Below are positions 1-5,903 of a stretch of DNA of 8,121 nt, piece by piece. The DNA is from Campylobacterota bacterium (lineage in GTDB: Bacteria; Campylobacterota; Campylobacteria; Campylobacterales; Sulfurovaceae): NCBI GenBank assembly GCA_003646505.1, contig QMKT01000086.1, positions 1-8,121 of the forward strand. Reading direction: 5' to 3'. The number at the start of each line of letters is the position of its first letter. Position 1 is the stretch's first letter. Below the pieces are notes generated by a model, which was not told the origin of the DNA, made no database searches, and saw only the letters and a program-made list of their open reading frames with translations. Made by a program: the position numbers and the translations under genes.

Positions 1-103
1 CAACTTGAGTTTGCTTATTTTGTACACTTGCCTGTGCTGTTGCACCTAGTAATGACAGAGCTAAAACAGCAGAACCGATGATCTTTTGAGTCATTTTTTT
101 CAT
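1..103 (-). CDS. Secreted protein, N-terminus only (possible second M19-like protein)
   Basis: The gene starts at the ATG at 103 and runs off the left edge; 34 codons are visible. The protein begins MKKMTQKIIGSAVLALSLLG, followed by ATAQA, a Sec signal peptide with likely cleavage after AQA, then SVQNKQTQV. An AAGGA Shine-Dalgarno lies about 7 bases before the ATG. The signal peptide is nearly the same as that of the dipeptidase homologue just upstream (170-1342), at both DNA and protein level, and similarity stops soon after the cleavage site. The gene is 66 bases downstream of that gene on the same strand, with a hairpin between them. The shared leader suggests a tandem paralogue, possibly another M19-family protein, but no mature domain is visible, so the product cannot be named. 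Confidence 0.8.
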   Translation of the reverse strand, partial: MKKMTQKIIGSAVLALSLLGATAQASVQNKQTQV

Positions 104-139
104 TTTTTTCCTTTATAGTATAAATTTAAAAACACATAA

Positions 140-159
140 GAACGCTTTTTAAAGCGTTC
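140..159 (-). terminator. Hairpin between dipeptidase homologue and next gene (possible attenuator/terminator)
   Basis: A perfect inverted repeat has 9-base arms (GAACGCTTT at 140-148, AAAGCGTTC at 151-159). In practice this gives a stem of about 7-8 pairs with a small A/U loop. On the minus strand it starts 10 bases after the dipeptidase stop codon and is followed by TTATGTGTTTTTA, a broken U-rich tract. It could be a partial intrinsic terminator lowering expression of the gene at 103, or a 3'-end stabiliser. Confidence 0.5.
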
Positions 160-169
160 CAATCTATTT

Positions 170-1342
170 TTATTTCCAAACTTGCTTATACACACGCATC
201 ATGTTGCCACCATACACTTTTTTAATGTCTTCTTCTGAGTATCCTCTTTTGAGAAGTTCATCGGTGACTGCTGGAAGGATCTTTGCCAATTCTCCACAAC
301 CTGCTGCTCCTTGTGCAAATGCATTGTTCATATACCCACCATCATCATACGCGTCAGGGTTTGCCTTTGCAAATGCCGCAACGAGTTCAAGTGTAAACAT
401 ATCATCGGTAGCGATACCTACATGATCTACACCGATGAGCTTCACATAATAATCTATCATATCTGCTGCTTGTTGTGGGGTAATGTCTTCTGGCCAAACA
501 CCATCCATCATCCATTCTGTAAATGTCGGACTCACAACACCACCCGTTGCTGCTGCTCTCTTAGCCTGTTCATCAGTGATATTTCTATAACATCCTTTGG
601 CTGTACGCTTTGGTTCCTCAGCATAAAGACCTGCTGGAAGAGAATGAGAATAGATAACCGGTACACCTTTATGTTTCTCCATCATATACGCAGTAATATC
701 TTTTGTCGTATTACGCCCTGTATGAGAAAGATCAACAATAATTCCATGCTTCACCAGCTCATCAATAAGCAGTTTTCCCCAAGGTGTTAAGCCTCGGTCT
801 ACACCATTTAAATATGATATACATCCATCACCTGATCTGTATGTTCCATTGTACACGAGTTGCATACTTGACAGTCCCATCGCACGCATAATAGCTACTT
901 TTGAGATGTCTCCATCAAGTATAGAGCTTGTTTGACTGTTCCAGATAACAGCATATTTACCTTCTTTATGTGCTTTTTCTATGTCTTCTACAGAATGCAC
1001 AAAAAGGAAATTCTCAGATTTTTGCAGCATGGTGTTTACCCATATTTTATGCTCTGCTAAATGTTGTGCAAAGGTAAAATAAGTAGGAGAAAGTGTAATA
1101 GATGCACCCGTAATACCCGCATCTAATGCGCGTTCCATATAGTCATGAAGCTGGTGGTCTTTATTCCATCCTATGCCAAAAGGAGGGGCATAAAAGTCAA
1201 TGACAATGGCATCTTTTACAATCTTTTTTCCCTTATCTGTTGCCGGCCATAATTTACTTTCTACACTTGCCTGTGCTGTTGCACCAAGTAATGCTACTGC
1301 TAAAGCAGCAGAACCGATGATTTTTTTAGTTATTTTTTTCAT
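170..1342 (-). CDS. Periplasmic M19 (membrane dipeptidase) family protein with altered metal site
   Basis: This 390-residue protein has a Sec signal peptide (residues 1-25, cleavage after ATAQA) and no lipobox, so it should be periplasmic. Family marks of peptidase M19 (renal dipeptidase-like, zinc TIM-barrel hydrolases of dipeptides) are: GLTPWGKLLIDEL (184-196), DLSHTG with His207, VIYSHS with His233, YRNITDEQ (252-259, the conserved Arg-Asn), and HVGIATDD (307-314, the conserved Asp). His207 and His233 match the beta-zinc ligands. The N-terminal His-x-Asp of the family, expected after VID (47-49), reads F-Y-A-P, so both alpha-zinc ligands are absent. The bridging Glu expected near 137 is Gln (IWNSQTSS). 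Ordinary two-zinc dipeptidase activity is therefore doubtful; the protein may use one metal, act on another substrate, or only bind ligand. The start ATG has an AAAGGA site upstream and lies 21 bases after the porin stop codon, so the two are co-transcribed. Family call is firm; activity is not. Confidence 0.88.
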   Translation of the reverse strand: MKKITKKIIGSAALAVALLGATAQASVESKLWPATDKGKKIVKDAIVIDFYAPPFGIGWNKDHQLHDYMERALDAGITGASITLSPTYFTFAQHLAEHKIWVNTMLQKSENFLFVHSVEDIEKAHKEGKYAVIWNSQTSSILDGDISKVAIMRAMGLSSMQLVYNGTYRSGDGCISYLNGVDRGLTPWGKLLIDELVKHGIIVDLSHTGRNTTKDITAYMMEKHKGVPVIYSHSLPAGLYAEEPKRTAKGCYRNITDEQAKRAAATGGVVSPTFTEWMMDGVWPEDITPQQAADMIDYYVKLIGVDHVGIATDDMFTLELVAAFAKANPDAYDDGGYMNNAFAQGAAGCGELAKILPAVTDELLKRGYSEEDIKKVYGGNMMRVYKQVWK

Positions 1343-1363
1343 TCTTTTCCTTTTATATGTGTT

Positions 1364-2617
1364 TTAAAATGCAAATCTTGCTCTTAAACCTAGCTGAACC
1401 ATACTGGATTCTGTCGGGTTGAGTGAAGGGTTTTTAAAATATTGGATATCTGGTGTGATAGCAATACTTTTTGCGACCTGAATACGATAAAAAAGTTCTG
1501 CCGTAACTTGCTCTCGAAGTGCATCATCAGCAGGGTCAGACCAGTTAATACCAAAACCTAGTAAGTCTGTTGTACCTCCCATGTTATAACCAAACCCGGC
1601 ACTTAAACTCTTTTGCATGAGTCCTGCCGCACCTTTTGAGTAACCTCCACGAAGATATGGCATCCAACTATTCTCTATGAGCCAGGAAGCAGAAAAGTTT
1701 GCACCCCAACCTTCGGGAGAGGCATTAAACTTAGAATGTTCATCAACATGCCATAGAGTCAGGTGTATGTTGTCAAAATAAACACGACTTTGTTCCGTAG
1801 TCCATCCAAGCTCAAAAGAGGTGAAAAATTCACCCTCACCAAGTGTGTCAAAACCTAACTCCTGTGCATCTGCATTGGCATCTATGATGTTGGCAATGGC
1901 ATAGAAGTTTTCTCCGATCATCGTTGCACCAGCAAGTCCTAGACCTTGATTTGGTAAAAACATCGTAGGATCAATTAAGAATGAAAGGTTTAGAAATGAG
2001 GTCATAGGGTTGGACATACCATAGATACCAAGGTAATCTGTCGGGTCAATGACACCAACTATAAAATTACTTTTCCCCTCACGCAGCTGCTGTTTCCAAA
2101 AGAAGTTGGTCAGACCCCAACCAGAACCACTAAGTTCTCCAAAAAGTGTACCGCCAATGCCATAGTACCCTGCTGCAAAACCATAATTTTGTGCAGTATG
2201 ATAGTCTCCATACGCATGACGATTCTCAACTTTAAATATGAGTGTACCAGAGTTTGCAGAGTCAGCATTATATGCTGTGTATGAGCCATAAAGTCTTAAT
2301 ACTCCAGAAAAAGCATCCTTATCTGTATTACTTGGATCGGCATGCAAGTATTCACTTTGATAATCCCCGCTGAGCTTTAGATGATGCTCTGTTTGCAGAG
2401 AAGTTTTCCAGTCATCATAAGGTTTGAAAAATGCATCAACTGACTCAAGTCTAAAAAATGGAGTAACCTCTCTTTCATTTTCTATGATGGTTCTTTCAAC
2501 ACTGTTAGGAGGTAGATCTCCATGATCTGAGCTGACTGTTGATTCCGCACTTAACGCTGTTGCTAAAATAGAAGAGAAAAGAAATGTGGTTTTTAAAGGT
2601 AATAATATGGTTTTCAT
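1364..2617 (-). CDS. OprB-type outer-membrane porin
   Basis: This 417-residue protein has a signal peptide (about 1-24, cleavage after ALSA). An N-terminal stretch of about 50 residues precedes a long run of alternating beta-strand sequence rich in Gly, Tyr, Trp and Phe, ending in Phe (LRARFAF), the usual outer-membrane barrel end recognised by the BAM complex. The C-terminal segment AITPDIQYFKNPSLNP (386-401) is a typical signature of the OprB carbohydrate-selective porin family; the GINWSDP motif (356-362) also fits. Family members form 16-strand diffusion channels, classically for sugars, but the substrate cannot be read from sequence. It is the first gene of a unit with the M19 homologue 21 bases downstream. 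No other in-frame start exists in the signal region, and no Shine-Dalgarno is visible before the ATG; the best promoter places the transcript start on the ATG itself. Confidence 0.87.
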   Translation of the reverse strand: MKTILLPLKTTFLFSSILATALSAESTVSSDHGDLPPNSVERTIIENEREVTPFFRLESVDAFFKPYDDWKTSLQTEHHLKLSGDYQSEYLHADPSNTDKDAFSGVLRLYGSYTAYNADSANSGTLIFKVENRHAYGDYHTAQNYGFAAGYYGIGGTLFGELSGSGWGLTNFFWKQQLREGKSNFIVGVIDPTDYLGIYGMSNPMTSFLNLSFLIDPTMFLPNQGLGLAGATMIGENFYAIANIIDANADAQELGFDTLGEGEFFTSFELGWTTEQSRVYFDNIHLTLWHVDEHSKFNASPEGWGANFSASWLIENSWMPYLRGGYSKGAAGLMQKSLSAGFGYNMGGTTDLLGFGINWSDPADDALREQVTAELFYRIQVAKSIAITPDIQYFKNPSLNPTESSMVQLGLRARFAF

Positions 2618-2623
2618 ATAACC

Positions 2624-2657
2624 ATTTTAACGAACAAAACTATCAAAATACTATCAA
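2624..2657 (-). promoter_or_regulatory. Predicted activator-dependent promoter of the porin unit
   Basis: On the minus strand TTGATAG (2657-2651), TATT, TTGATAG (2646-2640) form an 11-bp-period direct repeat. After exactly 10 bases comes TAAAAT (2629-2624) as a -10 element. No -35 hexamer is visible, as expected if a regulator bound at the repeat replaces it. A third TTGATAG lies further upstream at 2676-2670. The same layout is found at 5096-5129 and 7837-7870. The predicted start of transcription is near 2617, the A of the porin ATG. An alternative -10 (TATACT, 2666-2661) would give a leader of about 35-40 bases. Confidence 0.65.
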
Positions 2658-2669
2658 TGCAGTATAAAT

Positions 2670-2676
2670 CTATCAA
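2670..2676 (-). promoter_or_regulatory. Third, distal TTGATAG half-site upstream of the porin
   Basis: A further exact TTGATAG copy on the minus strand, 19 bp upstream of the first half-site of the tandem pair at 2640-2657 and in the same orientation. It may be an extra binding site for the same regulator. It has no partner at 11 bp. Confidence 0.4.
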
Positions 2677-2683
2677 TCTCTTT

Positions 2684-2747
2684 AAAAAAGAGAAAGAGAA
2701 CTCTCTGATCAACCTGTACATTCATAGAATCTTTAGGCAACAGAGAG
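2684..2747 (-). terminator. Possible terminator of the barrel/lipoprotein unit
   Basis: On the minus strand CTCTCTG (2747-2741) can pair with CAGAGAG (2707-2701) across a 33-base loop, directly followed by TTCTCTTTCTCTTTTTT (2700-2684), a strongly U-rich tract. It lies about 85 bases past the lipoprotein stop codon and before the porin promoter. The long loop makes the call tentative. Confidence 0.35.
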
Positions 2748-2788
2748 CTTTAAAATGTATCTTGGAAATTTTGTATTTAATTTGAAGT

Positions 2789-2818
2789 ATGCATTCCCAT
2801 GTGAACGTGGAAATGCAT
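2789..2818 (-). terminator. Hairpin after the Ig-like lipoprotein gene
   Basis: Arms 2789-2799 and 2808-2818 form an 11-pair stem with one G-U pair (minus-strand RNA) and an 8-base loop. It starts 12 bases after the stop codon of the lipoprotein gene. No clean U-run follows (ATACTTCAAATT), so it may be a 3'-end stabilising stem rather than a strong intrinsic terminator. Confidence 0.45.
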
Positions 2819-2830
2819 TGAAAGTTTTAC

Positions 2831-4390
2831 TTATTCAACAATAACTGTTGCGCTACCTTCCGTATCTCCAAGTGTTGCAGAAACTTGAGTTGTTCCTACT
2901 GTTTTACCTGTGACCCATGAATCTAATTGCAACAATGACATACTTGCTATATCATTATTATCAGATTTCCAAAATACTGCTGTATTAATGTATCTTTCTA
3001 TATTATCTGTATACATTCCGTGTGCTGTTATATGAACCTTATTTAAAAGTCCTGTTTGCATAGTTAAAGGGTTATCAATATCTATAACTGTATTAGGTGC
3101 TGGATTAGTCGCGCCTTCACCTGTTTTTATAATAATAGACGTAAGCCCAATAACAGGTGCAATAACAGAGGCACTTACCCCTTGCCATTCAGCAGTTATT
3201 ATTGCAGAACCTTCAGACCGTCCACGTATATTTGAATCAATTTCATCAATAACATAAGCAATGTTATTGTCAGATGATGAGTATGCTACATTTCTGTTAA
3301 TATCAACATCTGTAGTACCATCAGAGTATGTACCATAAGCAGTTACCCATGTTTTAAAGCCTGCAGGTATAGGATCAACACTTCCACCTGATACAATAGT
3401 ACCATCAGTTAATTTTAATGTGATTGCAGTAAGCGTAGGCCCACTATTTACTACAGTAACTTCAATAGAGGCTTCTAATCCTCCATAATAAGCAGTGATC
3501 GTTGCTGTACCTAAATCACGTCCGTATACGTAAGAAGATTTAATATAGTTAATACTAGCAATTTGCTGATCAGAAGACCACCAGAAAGCATCTGGATTAA
3601 TATAATGACGTGAACCATCTGAGTAGATACCCCATGCCGTTATATATTCTTCAGTATCAATTTCTACATCCAATGTAGTAATTGGCTGAGGAGTAGCTTC
3701 ATTGTAACCACGCTCTATCTGAATGGAAACCAATGTCGCCCATGTCACTGTCATTGCATGAGTATCAACTATACTATTATCATTTTTTGCTGTAGCAGTG
3801 ATAGTCACAGGACCTTCAACAAGACCTGTTACCAGCCCTGTAGCATCTACTGTAGCAGTTGCAGGCGCTGATGAAGTCCAGTTTACTTTATCGTTTACTG
3901 TATACACAGTATCATCACTGAGTGTAGCCACTGCATTTACTTGTGTCTTAAGAGCTACTGAAACGACATCAGAACCATCAGTTTCAAAGGATTTTAGTGT
4001 TGGAGCAGTTGTTAGAACATCCAGTCCTGCAACACCTGTCTGATCAACACCATCTACTAAATAAGTAGCAGTAAGAGTAACACTTCCAACACTGACACCG
4101 GTAGCAATTCCTGTTTGATTTATAACAGCAATAGTTGTATCTGAAATATTCCAGGTCGCAGTTGATGTTACATCTTCTGTTGTCCCATCACTAAATACAG
4201 CTGTTGCCACAAACTGTTCACTCTCACCTACAAGAACATAAGTATTGGCGGGAGTAACAACTACTGCAACAAGTCCTCCACCACCTATCCCATCATCTAT
4301 AGGATCACCACTTGTACCACAACCACTCAAACCTAACATCATCACAGTAGACAAGGCAAGAAACAAAGTTTTAAATATTGATAATTTCAT
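2831..4390 (-). CDS. Outer-envelope lipoprotein with five tandem Ig-like (Big2) domains
   Basis: This 519-residue protein begins with a lipoprotein signal peptide; the lipobox LSGC places the lipidated Cys at 24, followed by Gly, which does not favour inner-membrane retention. A Gly/Asp linker (25-39) leads to five bacterial Ig-like group 2 domains at about 40-126, 130-215, 219-314, 319-413 and 416-519. Each carries the family pattern: a variable-strand start, xYSDGT-like turn, W/Y-x-S-S/D-x-x-x-A-x-V/I core and G-x-x-x-G-x-x-x-I-T-A-x end. Domains 3-5 resemble each other more (GIYSDGS, GTYSDGT, GMYTDNI), suggesting internal duplication. No enzymatic or anchoring domain follows; the protein ends in the last strand. 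Such arrays usually serve adhesion or surface scaffolding. The AAAGGA site overlaps the stop region of the upstream barrel gene, 10 bases away, so the two are co-expressed, possibly translationally coupled. Exact function unknown. Confidence 0.85.
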   Translation of the reverse strand: MKLSIFKTLFLALSTVMMLGLSGCGTSGDPIDDGIGGGGLVAVVVTPANTYVLVGESEQFVATAVFSDGTTEDVTSTATWNISDTTIAVINQTGIATGVSVGSVTLTATYLVDGVDQTGVAGLDVLTTAPTLKSFETDGSDVVSVALKTQVNAVATLSDDTVYTVNDKVNWTSSAPATATVDATGLVTGLVEGPVTITATAKNDNSIVDTHAMTVTWATLVSIQIERGYNEATPQPITTLDVEIDTEEYITAWGIYSDGSRHYINPDAFWWSSDQQIASINYIKSSYVYGRDLGTATITAYYGGLEASIEVTVVNSGPTLTAITLKLTDGTIVSGGSVDPIPAGFKTWVTAYGTYSDGTTDVDINRNVAYSSSDNNIAYVIDEIDSNIRGRSEGSAIITAEWQGVSASVIAPVIGLTSIIIKTGEGATNPAPNTVIDIDNPLTMQTGLLNKVHITAHGMYTDNIERYINTAVFWKSDNNDIASMSLLQLDSWVTGKTVGTTQVSATLGDTEGSATVIVE

Positions 4391-4400
4391 CTATTTTCCT

Positions 4401-4997
4401 TTAAAATTTATAAGAGACACCCAGTGTCCATACGTTAGCATCTACATCATTGCTTATGGCAACGTAGTCAAGCCCTGTATCATCATACAGCCAGACATAA
4501 TCTGCAAAGATAGAAACTGTCTCTGTGATATTGTAAGAAGCACCAAGACCATACTGGAACCCATTTTCATATGCATCACCGTTTCTAATATCGCTAAGCA
4601 TGACACCACCATAACCAAGTAATCCATAGATACTGAAATCTCCGATAGGATACATCGGTTTCAAGTAGATGCCCCAGCTTGATATATCACCATATGTTGC
4701 CAAACCTGTTGTAGTCCCCTGGTCATAATCGGTACTAAAACCAAATGAGTATCTACCTTCAATAGCTACATATTCGTTGTACTGGTACCCAGCCTGAAGC
4801 ATCAATGCTGTTGATGTGAACTGTTCATTTGTTGCATCAACGTTGAGTTCAGCCCCTCCTATACCAAAACCTAGATAGAATGGACTTCTCTCTACAACTA
4901 TCTGTTCTTCTTCCATCACAGGTGCAATATCACCACCTGCATAGACTAATCCACTTAATGCCAAGACTGACACCAAAGAAAGTGTAATTTTTTTCAT
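4401..4997 (-). CDS. Small outer-membrane beta-barrel protein (OmpA-like/Omp_b-brl type, 8 strands)
   Basis: This 198-residue protein has a signal peptide (1-20, cleavage after VYA). A short acidic linker (21-38) leads to about eight amphipathic beta strands (roughly 39-51, 63-71, 75-86, 104-115, 120-133, 145-155, 158-171, 186-198). It ends in SYKF, the C-terminal Phe expected of BAM substrates. Length and pattern match the 8-strand barrel family used for surface proteins and small porins; there is no OmpA peptidoglycan-binding domain. The ATG at 4997 has an AAGGA site 7 bases upstream. It is the first gene of a unit with the Ig-like lipoprotein 10 bases downstream, so barrel and lipoprotein may work together at the surface (inference). 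A regulator-type promoter lies at 5096-5129. Confidence 0.83.
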   Translation of the reverse strand: MKKITLSLVSVLALSGLVYAGGDIAPVMEEEQIVVERSPFYLGFGIGGAELNVDATNEQFTSTALMLQAGYQYNEYVAIEGRYSFGFSTDYDQGTTTGLATYGDISSWGIYLKPMYPIGDFSIYGLLGYGGVMLSDIRNGDAYENGFQYGLGASYNITETVSIFADYVWLYDDTGLDYVAISNDVDANVWTLGVSYKF

Positions 4998-5033
4998 CTT
5001 TTTTCCTTGTTAATTAAGATTTGTTTGATTCCT

Positions 5034-5069
5034 ATTATATGATAGTGAAATGTCATAGGTATGACATTT
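5034..5069 (-). promoter_or_regulatory. Palindrome plus TATAAT: possible second promoter or leader hairpin of the barrel gene
   Basis: A perfect inverted repeat has 9-base arms (AAATGTCAT at 5048-5056, ATGACATTT at 5061-5069) around AGGT. On the minus strand a consensus TATAAT lies at 5039-5034. Read in 7-base units the minus strand is ATGTCAT-ACCT-ATGACAT, then 10 bases, then TATAAT, the same spacing as the TTGATAG promoters but with a different half-site. It may be an operator of a second promoter. If transcription starts near 5089, it becomes a stable hairpin in the leader. Confidence 0.45.
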
Positions 5070-5078
5070 TCAATATTA

Positions 5079-5085
5079 TTGATAG
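5079..5085 (+). promoter_or_regulatory. Single inverted TTGATAG half-site
   Basis: TTGATAG on the plus strand at 5079-5085 continues as ATTGCTTC, close to the sequence that follows the repeat at 7848-7854. It lies just downstream of the predicted transcription start of the barrel gene and opposite in direction to the tandem pair at 5112-5129. A regulator bound here could act as a repressor or stabilise a larger complex. No -10 and no plus-strand gene follow it. Confidence 0.35.
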
Positions 5086-5095
5086 ATTGCTTCCT

Positions 5096-5129
5096 AGCAT
5101 AACAAAATAATCTATCAAAATTCTATCAT
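5096..5129 (-). promoter_or_regulatory. Predicted activator-dependent promoter of the barrel/lipoprotein unit
   Basis: On the minus strand ATGATAG (5129-5123), AATT, TTGATAG (5118-5112) form the tandem repeat with 11-bp offset. TATGCT (5101-5096) follows after exactly 10 bases as -10. Transcription would start near 5089, giving a leader of about 90 bases before the ATG at 4997. The repeat with its flanks (5109-5132) is identical over 24 bases to the plus-strand site at 7834-7857. Confidence 0.65.
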
Positions 5130-5191
5130 TTTATAAATAAGCTCTTAAATACTATAACAGGATAAAGTGATTTTGTCTATCCGAAAACCGT

Positions 5192-5220
5192 AAAAATAGA
5201 AATATATTTAGTTATTTCTA
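5192..5220 (-). terminator. Possible intrinsic terminator after the response regulator gene
   Basis: TAGAAATA (5197-5204) and TATTTCTA (5213-5220) pair as an 8-base stem with an 8-base loop. On the minus strand it begins about 27 bases after the regulator stop codon and is followed by TTTTT (5196-5192). The stem is nearly all A-U, so it is weak. On the plus strand an A-run follows instead, so it fits minus-strand termination. Confidence 0.5.
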
Positions 5221-5246
5221 AAAAAAAAGATAAACTCTTTACTATT

Positions 5247-5903
5247 TTATTTAATTTTATACCCAAACCCATATACAGACTCTATAAGATCTGGTACTTT
5301 TTTTCGTAACCTTTTGATGATATTTTGGATCTTAGATTTATTCTCATCATGATTGTCATCCCAGAGAGAAAAAGAGATCAACTCTAATGAAACAGGATTA
5401 GGTTGATTGTCTGCCAATATATCAACTATCGTAAATTCTTGCGTGGTAAGTTCTACTTCTTTTGATCCATTAAAGAGTTTACGTGCATTAATGTCAAAGA
5501 CATACCCGTTAGTAAGTTTTAACTGTTCAGACTCTTCTACATGAGAAGCGACATCCGTCAGTACTTTCTTTAAATCATCCCCTTTTATGGGTTTAACAAG
5601 GTAAGCAAAAAGTCCAAGAGGAATTGCCTTCAAGAGTTTTTCCTGATCAGAATAGGCACTTAATACTATGATCTTTGTGGTTTTGTCATCCTGTCGTATG
5701 ATGCGGATCAGTTCCAGGCCATCAAGCTCAGGCATATTGATATCGGTAAGTACAATGTCTGGCTTATGTGATCTGTAGAGCTCAAGGGCTTCTTTACCGT
5801 CACACGCTTCGATGACTTCTTTAAAATAACGTTTTAAAACCAGTGCATAGGAATCACGTATCTTTTCATTGTCTTCTGCATAAAGTATCTTCAAATCAAA
5901 CAT
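5247..5903 (-). CDS. OmpR/PhoB-family response regulator
   Basis: This 218-residue protein (from ATG 5903) is a DNA-binding partner of the upstream kinase. The receiver domain (about 4-120) has the acidic pair Glu10-Asp11 (YAEDN), phosphoacceptor Asp54 (LTDINMP), Ser82 (VLSAYS) and Lys104 (LVKP), all the residues needed for phosphorylation. The C-terminal winged-helix domain (about 128-218) shows the family pattern: ARKLFNGSKEVELTTQEF, the region around SLWDD, recognition helix KIQNIIKRLRKKV and the terminal hairpin SVYGFGYKIK. ATG 5903 was chosen over the TTG two codons earlier because AAAGG lies 6 bases before it. It overlaps the kinase stop codon by 8 bases, implying translational coupling. 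OmpR-family dimers bind tandem repeats with about 11-bp period, like the repeats at 2640-2657, 5112-5129 and 7837-7854, so this regulator is the natural candidate for them (inference). Confidence 0.92.
   Translation of the reverse strand: MFDLKILYAEDNEKIRDSYALVLKRYFKEVIEACDGKEALELYRSHKPDIVLTDINMPELDGLELIRIIRQDDKTTKIIVLSAYSDQEKLLKAIPLGLFAYLVKPIKGDDLKKVLTDVASHVEESEQLKLTNGYVFDINARKLFNGSKEVELTTQEFTIVDILADNQPNPVSLELISFSLWDDNHDENKSKIQNIIKRLRKKVPDLIESVYGFGYKIK

Noticed and set aside
117..122. TATACT as a -10 for the gene starting at 103
   Set aside because: Transcription from it would start inside or after the ribosome site, which would remove the good AAGGA site.
201..790. Plus-strand open frames opposite the M19 homologue
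   Set aside because: They are antisense to a clear family protein with signal peptide, are low-complexity or Cys/Ile-rich, and have no ribosome site.
2640..2657. PhoB (phosphate) box
   Set aside because: The geometry is the same, but the half-site is CTATCAA/CTATCAT on the complementary strand, not CTGTCAT, and no phosphate genes are nearby.
2678..2692. Short hairpin CTCTTT/AAAGAG before the porin operator as a separate regulatory element
   Set aside because: It is only 6 A/T-rich pairs and overlaps the U-rich tract of the proposed terminator; not convincing alone.
3798..4622. Plus-strand open frames opposite the Ig lipoprotein and barrel genes
   Set aside because: Shadows of Thr/Val/Ala-rich coding sequence on the other strand; no ribosome site or recognisable domain.
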